NCBI GenBank assembly: GCA_004020315.1
Contig: SAQG01000027.1
Span: forward strand, 24,197-88,196
Source of the DNA: Mesorhizobium sp.
Lineage (GTDB): Bacteria; Pseudomonadota; Alphaproteobacteria; Rhizobiales; Rhizobiaceae
Direction of reading: 5' to 3'
DNA: 64,000 nt
Of the stretch, positions 28,024 to 36,136 are shown piece after piece. A program made the position numbers and the translations under genes. The first letter of the stretch is position 1. Each line of letters begins with the position of its first letter. The notes below the pieces were generated by a model. It was given only the letters and a program-made list of their open reading frames with translations. It searched no databases and was not told the origin of the DNA.

Positions 28024-28704
28024 TCAGAGCTCGTCGTAGAGCCGGGCCGCATTTTCATAGGTGAAGCGCAAAGGCACGGAACCCTGGACCTGCCATGCAT
28101 CGACCGTCTCGCCTGCCATCAGCCGGCAGGCGCCGTCGGTGGTGGTGACGGCGCCACCATAGAGCCGGTTGGCAAGGTTGAGGATGGCCGTCTGGTGCAT
28201 CGCCGTGCTGCCGCTGCCGCAGGCATCCTTGACCAAAAGCACGCGAAAGCCGAGTGATACCGCATCCCTGACCGTGGCATCGATGCAGGCCTCGGTCCAC
28301 ACGCCGGCAACGACCAGCCACTCGATCCCTTCGGCCTTGAGCCGGCCGGCCGCAGGACCCGCGCCGAAGGCGCTGGCCTCAGTCTTGACCAGCATCATCT
28401 CGCCGGGGACCGGCGCCACTTCCGGACAGATCGCGGTCAGTGGATCGTCCTTGTCGGAGAAAGCCGACCTGCCATTCGCATCGACCGGATGGAAGCGCCG
28501 CGCCTCCCTGGTGAGATCGACGATGTAGGCCGAATGGTAGAGCAGCACATCGTTGGCCCGCGCCGTTGCCTGCAGGCGCTGGACGTTGGCAAGGATGCCG
28601 GCAAAACCCTCGACCAGGTAACGCTTGTCCTGCCGATGCTCCTCCTGGAGGTCGACGAACACCGCGGCCACCGTGCCGCGCTCGACCGAGACCGGGCTTT
28701 TCAT
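28024..28704 (-). CDS. Isochorismatase-like cysteine hydrolase
   Basis: A 226-residue hydrolase of the isochorismatase/N-carbamoylsarcosine amidase fold. The catalytic triad is visible: Asp in AVFVDLQEEH near residue 18, Lys in MMLVKTEASAF near residue 106 and Cys in VWTEACIDATVRDA near residue 139. The last motif is typical of amide-hydrolysing members. Its neighbours (esterase, DddP-like M24 protein, GATase1-AraC regulator) suggest degradation of a small amide, ester or betaine-like compound, which is inference. Confidence 0.88.
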   Translation of the reverse strand: MKSPVSVERGTVAAVFVDLQEEHRQDKRYLVEGFAGILANVQRLQATARANDVLLYHSAYIVDLTREARRFHPVDANGRSAFSDKDDPLTAICPEVAPVPGEMMLVKTEASAFGAGPAAGRLKAEGIEWLVVAGVWTEACIDATVRDAVSLGFRVLLVKDACGSGSTAMHQTAILNLANRLYGGAVTTTDGACRLMAGETVDAWQVQGSVPLRFTYENAARLYDEL

Positions 28705-28719
28705 GCGGATACCTGTACT

Positions 28720-28783
28720 TCGTCATTCCAGGGCGAAGCAGCCGCGAAGCGGCGTCGCGAAGACCCTGGAATCCATGCCGTTA
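28720..28783. repeat. Family A dispersed palindrome, copy A2
   Basis: Runs from CGTCATTCCAGGGCGAAGC to GACCCTGGAATCCATGCCGTT. The core is more diverged than in other copies. It is separated from copy A3 by about 55 bases. Confidence 0.8.
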
Positions 28784-28838
28784 CCTCTAGCGAAGAATGC
28801 AACGGAACAGAGTTCTGCACTGTCTCGAAGCCTAGATG

Positions 28839-28903
28839 TAACGGTATGGATCCTAGGGTCTGCGCCGCGTCGCTATGCTCCTTGCTCCGCCCTAGGATGA
28901 CGG
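28839..28903. repeat. Family A dispersed palindrome, copy A3, with right-hand appendage
   Basis: Runs from GTAACGGTATGGATCCTAGG to CCGCCCTAGGATGACGG. It is followed at about 28918-28942 by the appendage GGCTAGTCCCGAAGGTTTGC that also follows copies A6 and A11. Confidence 0.85.
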
Positions 28904-28972
28904 AAGCATGAGCGCTGCGGCTAGTCCCGAAGGTTTGCGATACCGCACCGCGACCAGTGGTGGATGCTAGGG

Positions 28973-30277
28973 TCAAACCTGTTTCTCCAGAAAATCGTCC
29001 TCATAGGGAAAGCGCGACAGAAGCTCGGTGCCGGTCTCGGTGACCAGGATCTCGTCCTCGAGCTTGACGCCCTCGCGGCCGCCTTTCTCGCCGATATAGC
29101 TCTCGACGCTGACCACCATGCCGGGCACGACAAAACCGTCGCGGCCATAGGTCTCGTAATCCATGGCATGCGCGATGAATGGCGTCTCGCCATGCATGCC
29201 GACGCCGTGCATCACCGACGTGTAGCGCTGGTCGACGAAGCGGTCCGGGATCTTCCAGGCCTTCTCGGCAATCTCGCGAAACGCCATGCCGGGTTTCACG
29301 ATCGAGATGTTGTGCTGAACCTGGTCGTGGGCCATGCGGTAGAGCGACTTCTGATAATCGGTTGGCTTGCCCGGCCCGCAGCGGAAGGTGCGCGAGAAGT
29401 CCGAATAATAGCCGTAACAGCCGATCGTATCGGTATCCAGCGCCAAAAGTTCGCCCGGCCTGATCTTGCGGCCGCTCGCCTCGTTGAACCACGGGTTGGT
29501 GCGCTGGCCCGAGGTCAGGAGCCGGGTTTCGATGAACTCGCCGCCTTGGCGGATCACCTCGTGATACATGATGGCGAACAGGTCGTTTTCGGACACGCCG
29601 GGCTTGATCGCCTCGCGCACCGCATAGACGGCGGCCTCGGCGCCGGCCATCGACACCTGCAGGCATTTTACTTCTTCGGGCGTCTTGACCGCCCGCACGG
29701 CGAGAATTTCGCCCTGGCAATCCCGGACCTCGCAGCCGCGCTTTTCCAGCGCCAGCGCCTGCAGATGGCCGCAGCGGTCGAGCCCGAGCTTCATCGAGCC
29801 GCCGCCATGCGCCTTGAGCAGTTCGGCGATCTCGTCGGCGAAGGGACCTGCGGTTTCGTCATCGCGGCCCGACACCGAGGACCAGACCAGCTTGGAGGGA
29901 CGCGCCTCGTCGATCGTGTCGAGCACCATCGAGACATGGTAGCTCTGCGGGTATTCGAACAGCACGATCGGCCCTTCGGTCGGGATGAAGAAGTAGCGCG
30001 TCGAGTTGCGCAGGAAATAGCCGAACATGTTGCGCGAGCCGGTGGCGTAGCGCTGGTTATAGGGATCGAACAGCACGACGGCGCCATAGCCGGCCTCGCG
30101 CATCCAGGCGCGCAGCTTCGCCAACCTGCCCCTGCGCAGCGCGTCGGCGTCGATGAAGGACGGCTCGGTGTCGGACAGCCACATGCCGCCGGCCGGGTCG
30201 GCCGCCGCCGGGTGGCGCATGCGGTCTTTGAAGTCGACATCCTCGGTGCTGTCGGGGTCGAACACGACAATGCTCAT
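28973..30277 (-). CDS. M24 family metalloprotein of the DddP-like clade
   Basis: A 434-residue protein with a creatinase-like N-terminal domain and a pita-bread M24 catalytic domain. The segment GGEFIETRLLTSGQRTNPWF closely resembles the region I recall from the DMSP lyase DddP. The candidate metal ligands D281 and D283 (ALDTDTIG), D293 (YYSDFSR), H357 (MHGVG), E392 (SVESY) and E407 (KLEDEI) match the DddP arrangement in order and spacing. ATG 30277 has AGGAGG eight bases upstream. The activity could be DMSP cleavage or hydrolysis of another compound, because DddP-like proteins in soil rhizobia are mostly untested. No other dmd or ddd gene is present here. Confidence 0.85.
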   Translation of the reverse strand: MSIVVFDPDSTEDVDFKDRMRHPAAADPAGGMWLSDTEPSFIDADALRRGRLAKLRAWMREAGYGAVVLFDPYNQRYATGSRNMFGYFLRNSTRYFFIPTEGPIVLFEYPQSYHVSMVLDTIDEARPSKLVWSSVSGRDDETAGPFADEIAELLKAHGGGSMKLGLDRCGHLQALALEKRGCEVRDCQGEILAVRAVKTPEEVKCLQVSMAGAEAAVYAVREAIKPGVSENDLFAIMYHEVIRQGGEFIETRLLTSGQRTNPWFNEASGRKIRPGELLALDTDTIGCYGYYSDFSRTFRCGPGKPTDYQKSLYRMAHDQVQHNISIVKPGMAFREIAEKAWKIPDRFVDQRYTSVMHGVGMHGETPFIAHAMDYETYGRDGFVVPGMVVSVESYIGEKGGREGVKLEDEILVTETGTELLSRFPYEDDFLEKQV

Positions 30278-30586
30278 GGGTGCCTCCTGGAAGCGGGGAA
30301 GATGCGCCATGGCTTGCGCAGAGGCTGTGCGGAATCCCGCAGGTGTTGTGCCGGATGCCGCTTGGGGCCGTTACGTGGCGCTCTACGGCGCCCCCCTCTG
30401 TCCTGCCGGACATCTCCCCCACAAGGAGGGAGATTGGCAGCTTCGGCGCTCCGCTCATTCCTGCAACGTTGGCGATTGGCGAAATCAGCGGTGACAGCCG
30501 ATCTCCCCCCAAGTGGGGGAGATGGCCGGCAGGCCAGAGGGGGGCGCTGTCCCGCCGTCGTTGCGCCGCGTCAGCGCGCAGACGCC
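30278..30586. other. Gap between the AraC regulator and the DddP-like gene, mostly family C repeat
   Basis: 309 bases without a gene; the family C copy C2 occupies about half. The part next to 30278 carries the AGGAGG site of the M24 gene. Confidence 0.5.
30388..30549. repeat. Family C palindromic repeat, copy C2
   Basis: About 160 bases matching C1 in reverse orientation, with ends GGCGCCCCCCTCTGTCCTGC and GGCAGGCCAGAGGGGGGCGC. The internal spacer CAGCTTCGGCGCTCCGC corresponds to C1's GCGCAGCGCCGAAGCTG. Confidence 0.85.
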
Positions 30587-31564
30587 CTAATGCCTGCGCG
30601 CCACCTTCGGCGCATGGCCGTGCTCTTCGCGAAACGCGCGGGCGAAGCTCGACATCGAGGCGAAGCCGCAGGCAAGCGCCACGTCGCGCACCATCAGCGT
30701 CGAATGCGCCAGCAGGTCGGCGGCGCGCTTCAGCCGCAGGCGGCGGTAGTAGCCGTTGGGCGAGATGCTGAGTTCGGAGCGGAAGTTTCGTTCGAGCTTG
30801 TCGGAGGACACGCCGAGCTGCTCCGCCAGCTCCGCCATGCCCAGCCGTTCCTCCACCGCATCCTCCATGATGGCGATCGCCGACAGCACCAACTCGTTCT
30901 GGACGCCGGTGCGCAAGCGCAGCGGCATCAGCTTGCGGTCGACGCTGGAGCGCAGCGGGCTGTGCACGAACCATTCGGCGACGCCGGCCGCGAGCTCGGC
31001 GCCATAGTCTGATGTGATGATCTCCAGCATCATGTCGAGGCTGCCGACGCCGCCGGCGGAAGTGAAGCGCTTGCGGTCGATGACGTAGAGATCGCGCCTC
31101 AGTTCTATGTCCGGAAACGCTTCGGTGAACGCCGCCTGGCTGGTCCAGTGCAAGGTGCAGGCATGGCCGTCGAGCAAGCCGGCCCGCGCCAGGAAGAAGG
31201 CGGCATCCGCCACCGCGCCGATATGGGCACCGCCGCGCAGGCTCCTGCGGATCCAGGTCACGGCATCGTCGGCGACAAGATGATCGGCATTGCCGCCCGA
31301 GCAGACGACGATGCGATCGACTTTCGGCGCCTCCCCGGCAAAAAAGCCGGGCTGGATGACGACGCCATTCGAGGCCGCGACCGAGCCTTCGGCGGCGCCG
31401 ACGATGATCCAGCGGTAGCAGTCTTTCTTGGCCAGCACGTTGGCGGCGCGCAACGGCTCGATGACGGAGCTGAACGCCATCATCGGAAAGCCGGGGAAGA
31501 CGAGGACGGCGAAGGTGAGGGGGGTGTCGGTAGGCTTCGATGGGTCGTCAGGACAAGTGGTCAT
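30587..31564 (-). CDS. GATase1-like AraC family regulator (GlxA/GbdR type)
   Basis: A 325-residue regulator. Residues about 12-190 form a DJ-1/PfpI (GATase1-like) ligand domain (TFAVLVFPGFPMMAFSSVIEPLRAAN). The C-terminal AraC domain has two helix-turn-helix units (MAELAEQLGVSSDKLERNFR and VRDVALACGFASMSSFARAFREEHG). Known members such as GbdR, CdhR and ArgR sense betaine, carnitine or arginine catabolism. It lies at the 5' end of the minus-strand cluster and is its likely regulator, pointing to a quaternary amine or similar nitrogen compound as inducer (inference). ATG 31564 fits the domain start better than an upstream frame extension. Confidence 0.9.
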   Translation of the reverse strand: MTTCPDDPSKPTDTPLTFAVLVFPGFPMMAFSSVIEPLRAANVLAKKDCYRWIIVGAAEGSVAASNGVVIQPGFFAGEAPKVDRIVVCSGGNADHLVADDAVTWIRRSLRGGAHIGAVADAAFFLARAGLLDGHACTLHWTSQAAFTEAFPDIELRRDLYVIDRKRFTSAGGVGSLDMMLEIITSDYGAELAAGVAEWFVHSPLRSSVDRKLMPLRLRTGVQNELVLSAIAIMEDAVEERLGMAELAEQLGVSSDKLERNFRSELSISPNGYYRRLRLKRAADLLAHSTLMVRDVALACGFASMSSFARAFREEHGHAPKVARRH

Positions 31565-31764
31565 GGGGTGCTCGTCGGCAATTGCAGGGAGCCACAATTC
31601 TGCCAGACGCGGCCGAGGTCAACAGGCATGGCCGTACTCGCCCTGGTTCTCGCCGGAGATCGAATCTCGCCCCCTTCAGCGGCAAGCGATAAGCGGCCAA
31701 CCGCGAACAACAGCAGGAATTTTCTGCGGCTGGGTTTTGGCCGAACATTTGTTGAGGAAATTTC

Positions 31765-31869
31765 ATGGATATTGCCGATAAGCACTATTTAGATAGGCTG
31801 GCGGCATTCGCAGCCGGGACGCCGGCCGCTGCTATGGTGATCCTGGCGTTCTGGCTGTTTGCCGAGTAG
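31765..31869 (+). CDS. Possible 34-residue single-span membrane protein
   Basis: ATG 31765 has GAGGAA six bases upstream and opens a 34-codon frame, MDIADKHYLDRLAAFAAG then TPAAAMVILAFWLFAE, ending TAG at 31867. A charged N-terminus is followed by one hydrophobic stretch of about 16-18 residues, the layout of many bacterial small membrane proteins. It lies in a 378-base gap with no other gene. I do not recognise it. Evidence is the ribosome site and the composition only. Confidence 0.4.
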   Translation: MDIADKHYLDRLAAFAAGTPAAAMVILAFWLFAE

Positions 31870-31942
31870 GCCTCCTGAACGCGTTCCCAAATAGCGGCTG
31901 GTCAGGGGGCGGACACTAACTCGCGAGATACGGGGGCGGCAG

Positions 31943-33118
31943 TTGGACGAGGATTTTAAGCATATTCCGAGCACGGATTTCACCGTGTCTTTTGATGTTC
32001 GGACGGACGAGAAAGGTCGCCGAAGTTTCTCTTTTGGAATCTGGGCGTCATCGCCGTTTCCATTCTCGATGTACGGGCTCTGGTGTTTGCCGCAGGCGAT
32101 CCCGATGGCCGTATTCAATCCTGGGTGGCCAAATCAAGACGAGCGTCCGCATCCCGACTGCATCAATATCATGCTCGGCTCCGACCAGCGCGCCATGTGG
32201 GGACGGAAATGCCCTCGCTGCTCGGGGTACTGGAGGACAGCAGCGCCGGGGCTTATCGCTAAGGCAGTCTGCCCCTATTGCGGCGAGCACCTTGAACCTC
32301 ACGAGTGCCTCAGCGACGCCCATATGGCGTACGTCGAGGCATGCTGCGCGTTACTTCGCCAAGTGATGAACCAAGACGAAGACGGCAGCTTTTCGATCGG
32401 CGTGAAAGAGTTGATTGAGCAAGTGCACAAGGATGGGGACATGCCAGCCCCGCCCGAGTTCTTCGTCGAGGTAACGCGCCAGACGAGATTCACCTGCGAC
32501 GCGTGCGGGACTCGAAACGATATTCTCGGCAGGTTTGGCTACTGTTCAACTTGCGGTACGCGGAATGATTTTGCCATGCTCTTGGCTGACATCGAAGCAA
32601 TCCGCGCAGGCGTAAACGCGGGTGGCAATACCGTGACCGCTCTCAAGGAAGCTGTCGACGCCTTTGATTCTTTCGGCAGGAACTATGCCCGTCAGTTCAT
32701 GGCGCACATCATGATGACGCCAGCCAGAAAGACAAAGTGGGGAAGATCCAATTTCGCACAGATCGAAACAGTGGCAAAAAATCTCAAGGATGATTTCGAC
32801 ATCGACATTTTAAGAAGGATCGATCCAGCGCACGTCGAGCAAGCCAAGCGGATGTTCCACAGGAGGCATTTGCATGCCCATCGCGGAGGTATCGTGGACC
32901 AGATGTATCTGGACGAGAGCGGCGATACAACGGTGCAACTCGGCCATCTTCTGAGAGAGACAAGAGAGGATGTCATCGGTGTGACGCAAGCAATAGCGAA
33001 GATGGGGAAAAACCTGCACGAGGGTTTTCACTCAATCTTCCCCGTGCACCAGAGACCAATAGATATCCATGCCGAACAGCAGGCAAAGTCGAGAAATGGC
33101 CGCAACGGATTGGTTTGA
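31943..33118 (+). CDS. Unrecognised zinc-ribbon protein with HEPN-like C-terminal motif
   Basis: A 391-residue soluble protein. Two Cys4 zinc-ribbon-like pairs are clear: C90-x2-C93/C110-x2-C113 and C185-x2-C188/C201-x2-C204. Residues about 230-360 are helical and contain RRHLHAHRGGIVDQMYL (R308-x4-H313), resembling the Rx4-6H signature and following GGIVDxxYL seen in HEPN-fold RNases and toxins. The start is TTG 31943 after a GGGGGCGG leader; no ATG lies upstream. Base composition is visibly less GC-rich than in core genes here, hinting at transfer. No function is known to me. RNA cleavage in defence or stress is a hypothesis only. Confidence 0.7.
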   Translation: MDEDFKHIPSTDFTVSFDVRTDEKGRRSFSFGIWASSPFPFSMYGLWCLPQAIPMAVFNPGWPNQDERPHPDCINIMLGSDQRAMWGRKCPRCSGYWRTAAPGLIAKAVCPYCGEHLEPHECLSDAHMAYVEACCALLRQVMNQDEDGSFSIGVKELIEQVHKDGDMPAPPEFFVEVTRQTRFTCDACGTRNDILGRFGYCSTCGTRNDFAMLLADIEAIRAGVNAGGNTVTALKEAVDAFDSFGRNYARQFMAHIMMTPARKTKWGRSNFAQIETVAKNLKDDFDIDILRRIDPAHVEQAKRMFHRRHLHAHRGGIVDQMYLDESGDTTVQLGHLLRETREDVIGVTQAIAKMGKNLHEGFHSIFPVHQRPIDIHAEQQAKSRNGRNGLV

Positions 33119-33233
33119 CGCCATCTCCAGCTGCAGAACAGGCCATCAACGGTATTTCCATGAACTTTGGGCGAGAGGTCGAGCCCGGCGTCGGATGCCG
33201 CTCAGATCAACAGGCTAACGCCCAGCTCCCCCC

Positions 33234-34415
33234 TCAACTCGCCAGCGCCTGATCCAAATCCGCGATCAAATCGTCGCCATCCTCGATCCCAGCCGACAAC
33301 CGCACCAGCGAATCGGAAATCCCGATCTCCGCGCGCTTTTGCGCCGGGATCGAGCCGTGCGTCATCAGTGCCGGGTGCTCGATCAGGCTTTCGACGCCGC
33401 CGAGGCTTTCGGCCAGTGTGAACAGTTGCGTGTGTTCGAGGAAGCGTTTTGTGCCGGCGAGGTCGCGGTCGAGCTCGACCGTGATCATGCCGCCGAAGGC
33501 ATGCATCTGCCGCCTGGCGATGGCGTGCTGCGGGTGGCTGGGGAGACCGGGATAGATGACGCGGCGGATGTCGGGGCGGCGCTCCAGCCAGTGCGCGATC
33601 TTCTGGCCGTTCGACGAATGGCGCTCCATCCTGAGCGCCAGCGTCTTGACGCCGCGCAGCGCCAGAAAGCTGTCGAATGGACCGGAAATGGCGCCGATGG
33701 CGTTCTGCAGGAATTTCAGACGGTCGGCCAGATCCTTATTGTCGCCGACCACGGCGACGCCGCCGACCATGTCGGAATGGCCGTTGAGGTATTTCGTCGT
33801 CGAATGCACTGATATGTCGATGCCGAGCTCCAGCGGCCGCTGCAGATAGGGGCTGCAGAAAGTGTTGTCGGCGACCGAGAGCACGCCTTTGCGCCTGGCC
33901 AGTGCCGCGACCGATTCGAGATCGACGACACGCAGCAGCGGGTTGGTCGGCGTCTCGACCCAGAGCATTTTGGTTTCCGGGCGGATCGCCGCTTCGACCG
34001 CGGCGAGATCGGTGAAGTCGACGAAGTCGACCTGGAGGTTGGCCGAGCGCTTGCGCACCCGCTCCAGCAGCCGGAAGGTGCCGCCATAAATGTCGTCGGT
34101 GGCGACGACATGCGCGCCCGAATCGAGCAGTTCGAAAATGGTGGCGATCGCCGCCAGCCCCGAAGCGAAGGCGAAGGCGGCCGTGCCGCTTTCGAGATCG
34201 GCCACCGCCCGTTCGAAGGCGAAGCGGGTCGGGTTTTGGCTGCGCGCATATTCAAAACCCTTGTGCACGCCCGGGCTCTGCTGGCCATAGGTCGAAGTCG
34301 CATAGATCGGCACCATCACCGCGCCCGTCGTCGGGTCGTGACTCTGGCCGCCATGGATCGTGCGCGTCGAGAAGGCCAGGCGGTTGCTGCCCGATACGGT
34401 GGCTTTGATGGTCAT
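33234..34415 (-). CDS. Cystathionine gamma-lyase type PLP enzyme
   Basis: A 393-residue Cys/Met metabolism PLP enzyme. The PLP lysine lies in SVHSTTKYLNGHSDMVGG near residue 211. The N-terminal YGQQSPGVHKGFEYARSQNPTR and the FASGLAAIATI phosphate-binding segment are typical of cystathionine gamma-lyase and gamma-synthase. Its start overlaps the stop of the cystathionine beta-synthase gene upstream, so together they form a reverse transsulfuration unit from homocysteine to cysteine. The gamma-lyase call rests mainly on this pairing, since sequence motifs alone do not separate lyase from synthase. Confidence 0.92.
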   Translation of the reverse strand: MTIKATVSGSNRLAFSTRTIHGGQSHDPTTGAVMVPIYATSTYGQQSPGVHKGFEYARSQNPTRFAFERAVADLESGTAAFAFASGLAAIATIFELLDSGAHVVATDDIYGGTFRLLERVRKRSANLQVDFVDFTDLAAVEAAIRPETKMLWVETPTNPLLRVVDLESVAALARRKGVLSVADNTFCSPYLQRPLELGIDISVHSTTKYLNGHSDMVGGVAVVGDNKDLADRLKFLQNAIGAISGPFDSFLALRGVKTLALRMERHSSNGQKIAHWLERRPDIRRVIYPGLPSHPQHAIARRQMHAFGGMITVELDRDLAGTKRFLEHTQLFTLAESLGGVESLIEHPALMTHGSIPAQKRAEIGISDSLVRLSAGIEDGDDLIADLDQALAS

Positions 34416-35872
34416 TTTGCGCGGCGCCTCAGATGGTTGATCAGGTCGATGCGGGTTATCAGGCCAATGAATTCGTCTCCGTCGAAGACGATGGCGACTT
34501 CGTTGCGATCGAACACCGGCAGCAGCGCGTCCAGCGTCTGGCTGGCCTGCAGCGTGTGCAGATTGGAGGTCATCGCCGTGCGCACCGGGGCCTTGAAGCG
34601 GTCCCAGCGGCTGTCATAGGGGCCTTCGACGTGGGCGAGGATATCGCTTTCATCGACGATGCCGACCAGCTTGCCGTCGTCCAGCACCGGCAGCTGCGAG
34701 ACATCCGAGCGGCGCATGCGGCCATAGGCGTTGAGCAGGCTTTCGTCCGGGCCGACAGACACGATGTCGCCGGTGCGGAGCGTGCGCATCACCAGGTCGC
34801 GCAGGTCGCCATGCTGCTCGTGTTCGGCAAGGCCCTGCTCGGCCAGCCAGAAGTCGTCGAACACTTTCGACAGATATTTGTTGCCGCTGTCGCAGACGAA
34901 AGTGACGACCCGTTTTGCAACGGTCTGCTCGCGGCAATAGCGAAGTGCAGTCGAAAGCAGCGTGCCGGACGACGAGCCGGCGAGAATGCCCTCCCTGGAA
35001 AGCAGGTCGCGCACCGCCAGCATGCTCTGCTTGTCGGTGATCGAGTAGGCCTTCTTGACCAGCGACAGATCGGCATTAGGCGGGACGAAATCCTCGCCGA
35101 TGCCTTCCACGGTCCAGCTTCCGGCCTCTATCATCTTGCCGGTCTTGATCAAGGGCGCCAGCACCGAGCCGACCGGATCAGCGAGAATCATCTCGGTCTT
35201 CGGCGAGACCTTTGCGAAATAGCGGCCAAGCCCGGTCAGCGTGCCGCCGGAGCCGACGCCGACGACCACCGCATCGACGTCGCCGTCGAGCTGTTGAAAG
35301 ACTTCCGGACCGGTCGTGGTTTCATGGGCCAGCGGATTGGCCGGATTGGCGAACTGGTTGGCATAGAAGGCGCCGGGCAGCTCGGCGGCGATCTTTTCGG
35401 CCATATCCTGATAGTATTCCGCGTGGCCCTTGCCGACATCGGAACGCGTCATGCGCACCTCCGCGCCGAGCGCCCGCAGATGCTGGATCTTTTCGCGCGA
35501 CATCTTGTCGGGCACGACGAGGATGATGTGGTAGCCTTTGGGGATGCCGACCTGGGCGAGGCCAAGACCGGTGTTGCCGGCTGTCGCCTCGACGATCGTG
35601 CCGCCGCGCTTCAGCTTGCCCAGTTTTTCGGCGGCGGCAATCATCGACAGCGCGATGCGGTCCTTGATCGAGCCGCCGGGATTCTGGCTTTCGAGCTTGA
35701 TGAACAGCCGGCACTTGCCGATGTCGAATTTGGTCAGCTCGACGACCGGCGTCTGCCCGATCAGGTCGAGAACCGATGCATAGGGCGGACGCAGGCGGGA
35801 CATTGCGCCGTCTGAGGATGGGGCCATCTCCGAAGGGGCAACGTCGGGTGCGGCGATCTTCTGCTTGCTCAT
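34412..35872 (-). CDS. Cystathionine beta-synthase with CBS domain pair
   Basis: A 486-residue enzyme joining homocysteine and serine. The PLP lysine lies in NPGGSIKDRIAL near residue 66, the substrate loop is EATAGNTGLGLAQ and the PLP phosphate loop is GVGSGGTLTGLG. The C-terminal 130 residues form two CBS motifs (DIVSVGPDESLLNAYGRMRR...GIVDESDIL and LHTLQASQTLDALLPVF...GLITRIDLI), which bind adenosyl ligands in related proteins. ATG 35872 (MSKQK) has GGAG nine bases upstream; a start 21 bases further up is possible. The gamma-lyase gene follows with a four-base overlap. Confidence 0.93.
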   Translation of the reverse strand: MSKQKIAAPDVAPSEMAPSSDGAMSRLRPPYASVLDLIGQTPVVELTKFDIGKCRLFIKLESQNPGGSIKDRIALSMIAAAEKLGKLKRGGTIVEATAGNTGLGLAQVGIPKGYHIILVVPDKMSREKIQHLRALGAEVRMTRSDVGKGHAEYYQDMAEKIAAELPGAFYANQFANPANPLAHETTTGPEVFQQLDGDVDAVVVGVGSGGTLTGLGRYFAKVSPKTEMILADPVGSVLAPLIKTGKMIEAGSWTVEGIGEDFVPPNADLSLVKKAYSITDKQSMLAVRDLLSREGILAGSSSGTLLSTALRYCREQTVAKRVVTFVCDSGNKYLSKVFDDFWLAEQGLAEHEQHGDLRDLVMRTLRTGDIVSVGPDESLLNAYGRMRRSDVSQLPVLDDGKLVGIVDESDILAHVEGPYDSRWDRFKAPVRTAMTSNLHTLQASQTLDALLPVFDRNEVAIVFDGDEFIGLITRIDLINHLRRRAK

Positions 35873-35919
35873 ATTCAGATGCTCCATGGTCAAGCGACCG
35901 CCTTGGGCAGGCTGTCAGC

Positions 35920-35960
35920 CTATCTTCTTTTCCAGCCGTTTGTAGTCTGAAAGAAGATAG
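35920..35960 (-). promoter_or_regulatory. 11-base inverted repeat in the transsulfuration leader
   Basis: CTATCTTCTTT (35920-35930) and AAAGAAGATAG (35950-35960) are perfect complements separated by 19 bases, 48-88 bases before the start of cystathionine beta-synthase. AT-rich arms in a GC-rich genome are notable. It could be an operator (for example for the nearby Rrf2 protein) or an RNA hairpin in the leader. No T tract follows, so it is not a simple terminator. Confidence 0.5.
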
Positions 35961-36011
35961 ATCGTGCCAATCCGTTGGCCAGACGAGGAATGGGATTCCA
36001 GTTCCGCACCT

Positions 36012-36049
36012 TCGTCATCCTCGGGCTTGACCCGAGGATCCATGCCGTG
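36012..36049. repeat. Short family A-related palindrome, copy A4
   Basis: CATCCTCGGG-CTTGA-CCCGAGGATCCATGCCGTG, a compact hairpin with the same ATCCATGCCGTG end as the longer family A units but without their core. Confidence 0.8.
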
Positions 36050-36136
36050 GCGGGGACCGAGGAATGCAACGGCCAGACCTTCGTCGATGCACCGTCTCCG
36101 CCTCAAAGTCTTCTGCACCGCCGTGACGCTCGCAGG

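Noticed and set aside
28964..31012. A 682-codon plus-strand open frame across the DddP-like and AraC genes
   Set aside because: It runs through two well-supported minus-strand genes and a repeat, and its composition (repeated RR, AA, HQ) shows no family.
34433..35815. Plus-strand 460-codon frame opposite cystathionine beta-synthase
   Set aside because: Antisense shadow; the minus-strand protein has catalytic and CBS motifs.
35873..36000. Known SAM or SAH riboswitch ahead of the transsulfuration genes
   Set aside because: The visible hairpin does not match the conserved cores of the SAM-II or SAH classes as I know them.
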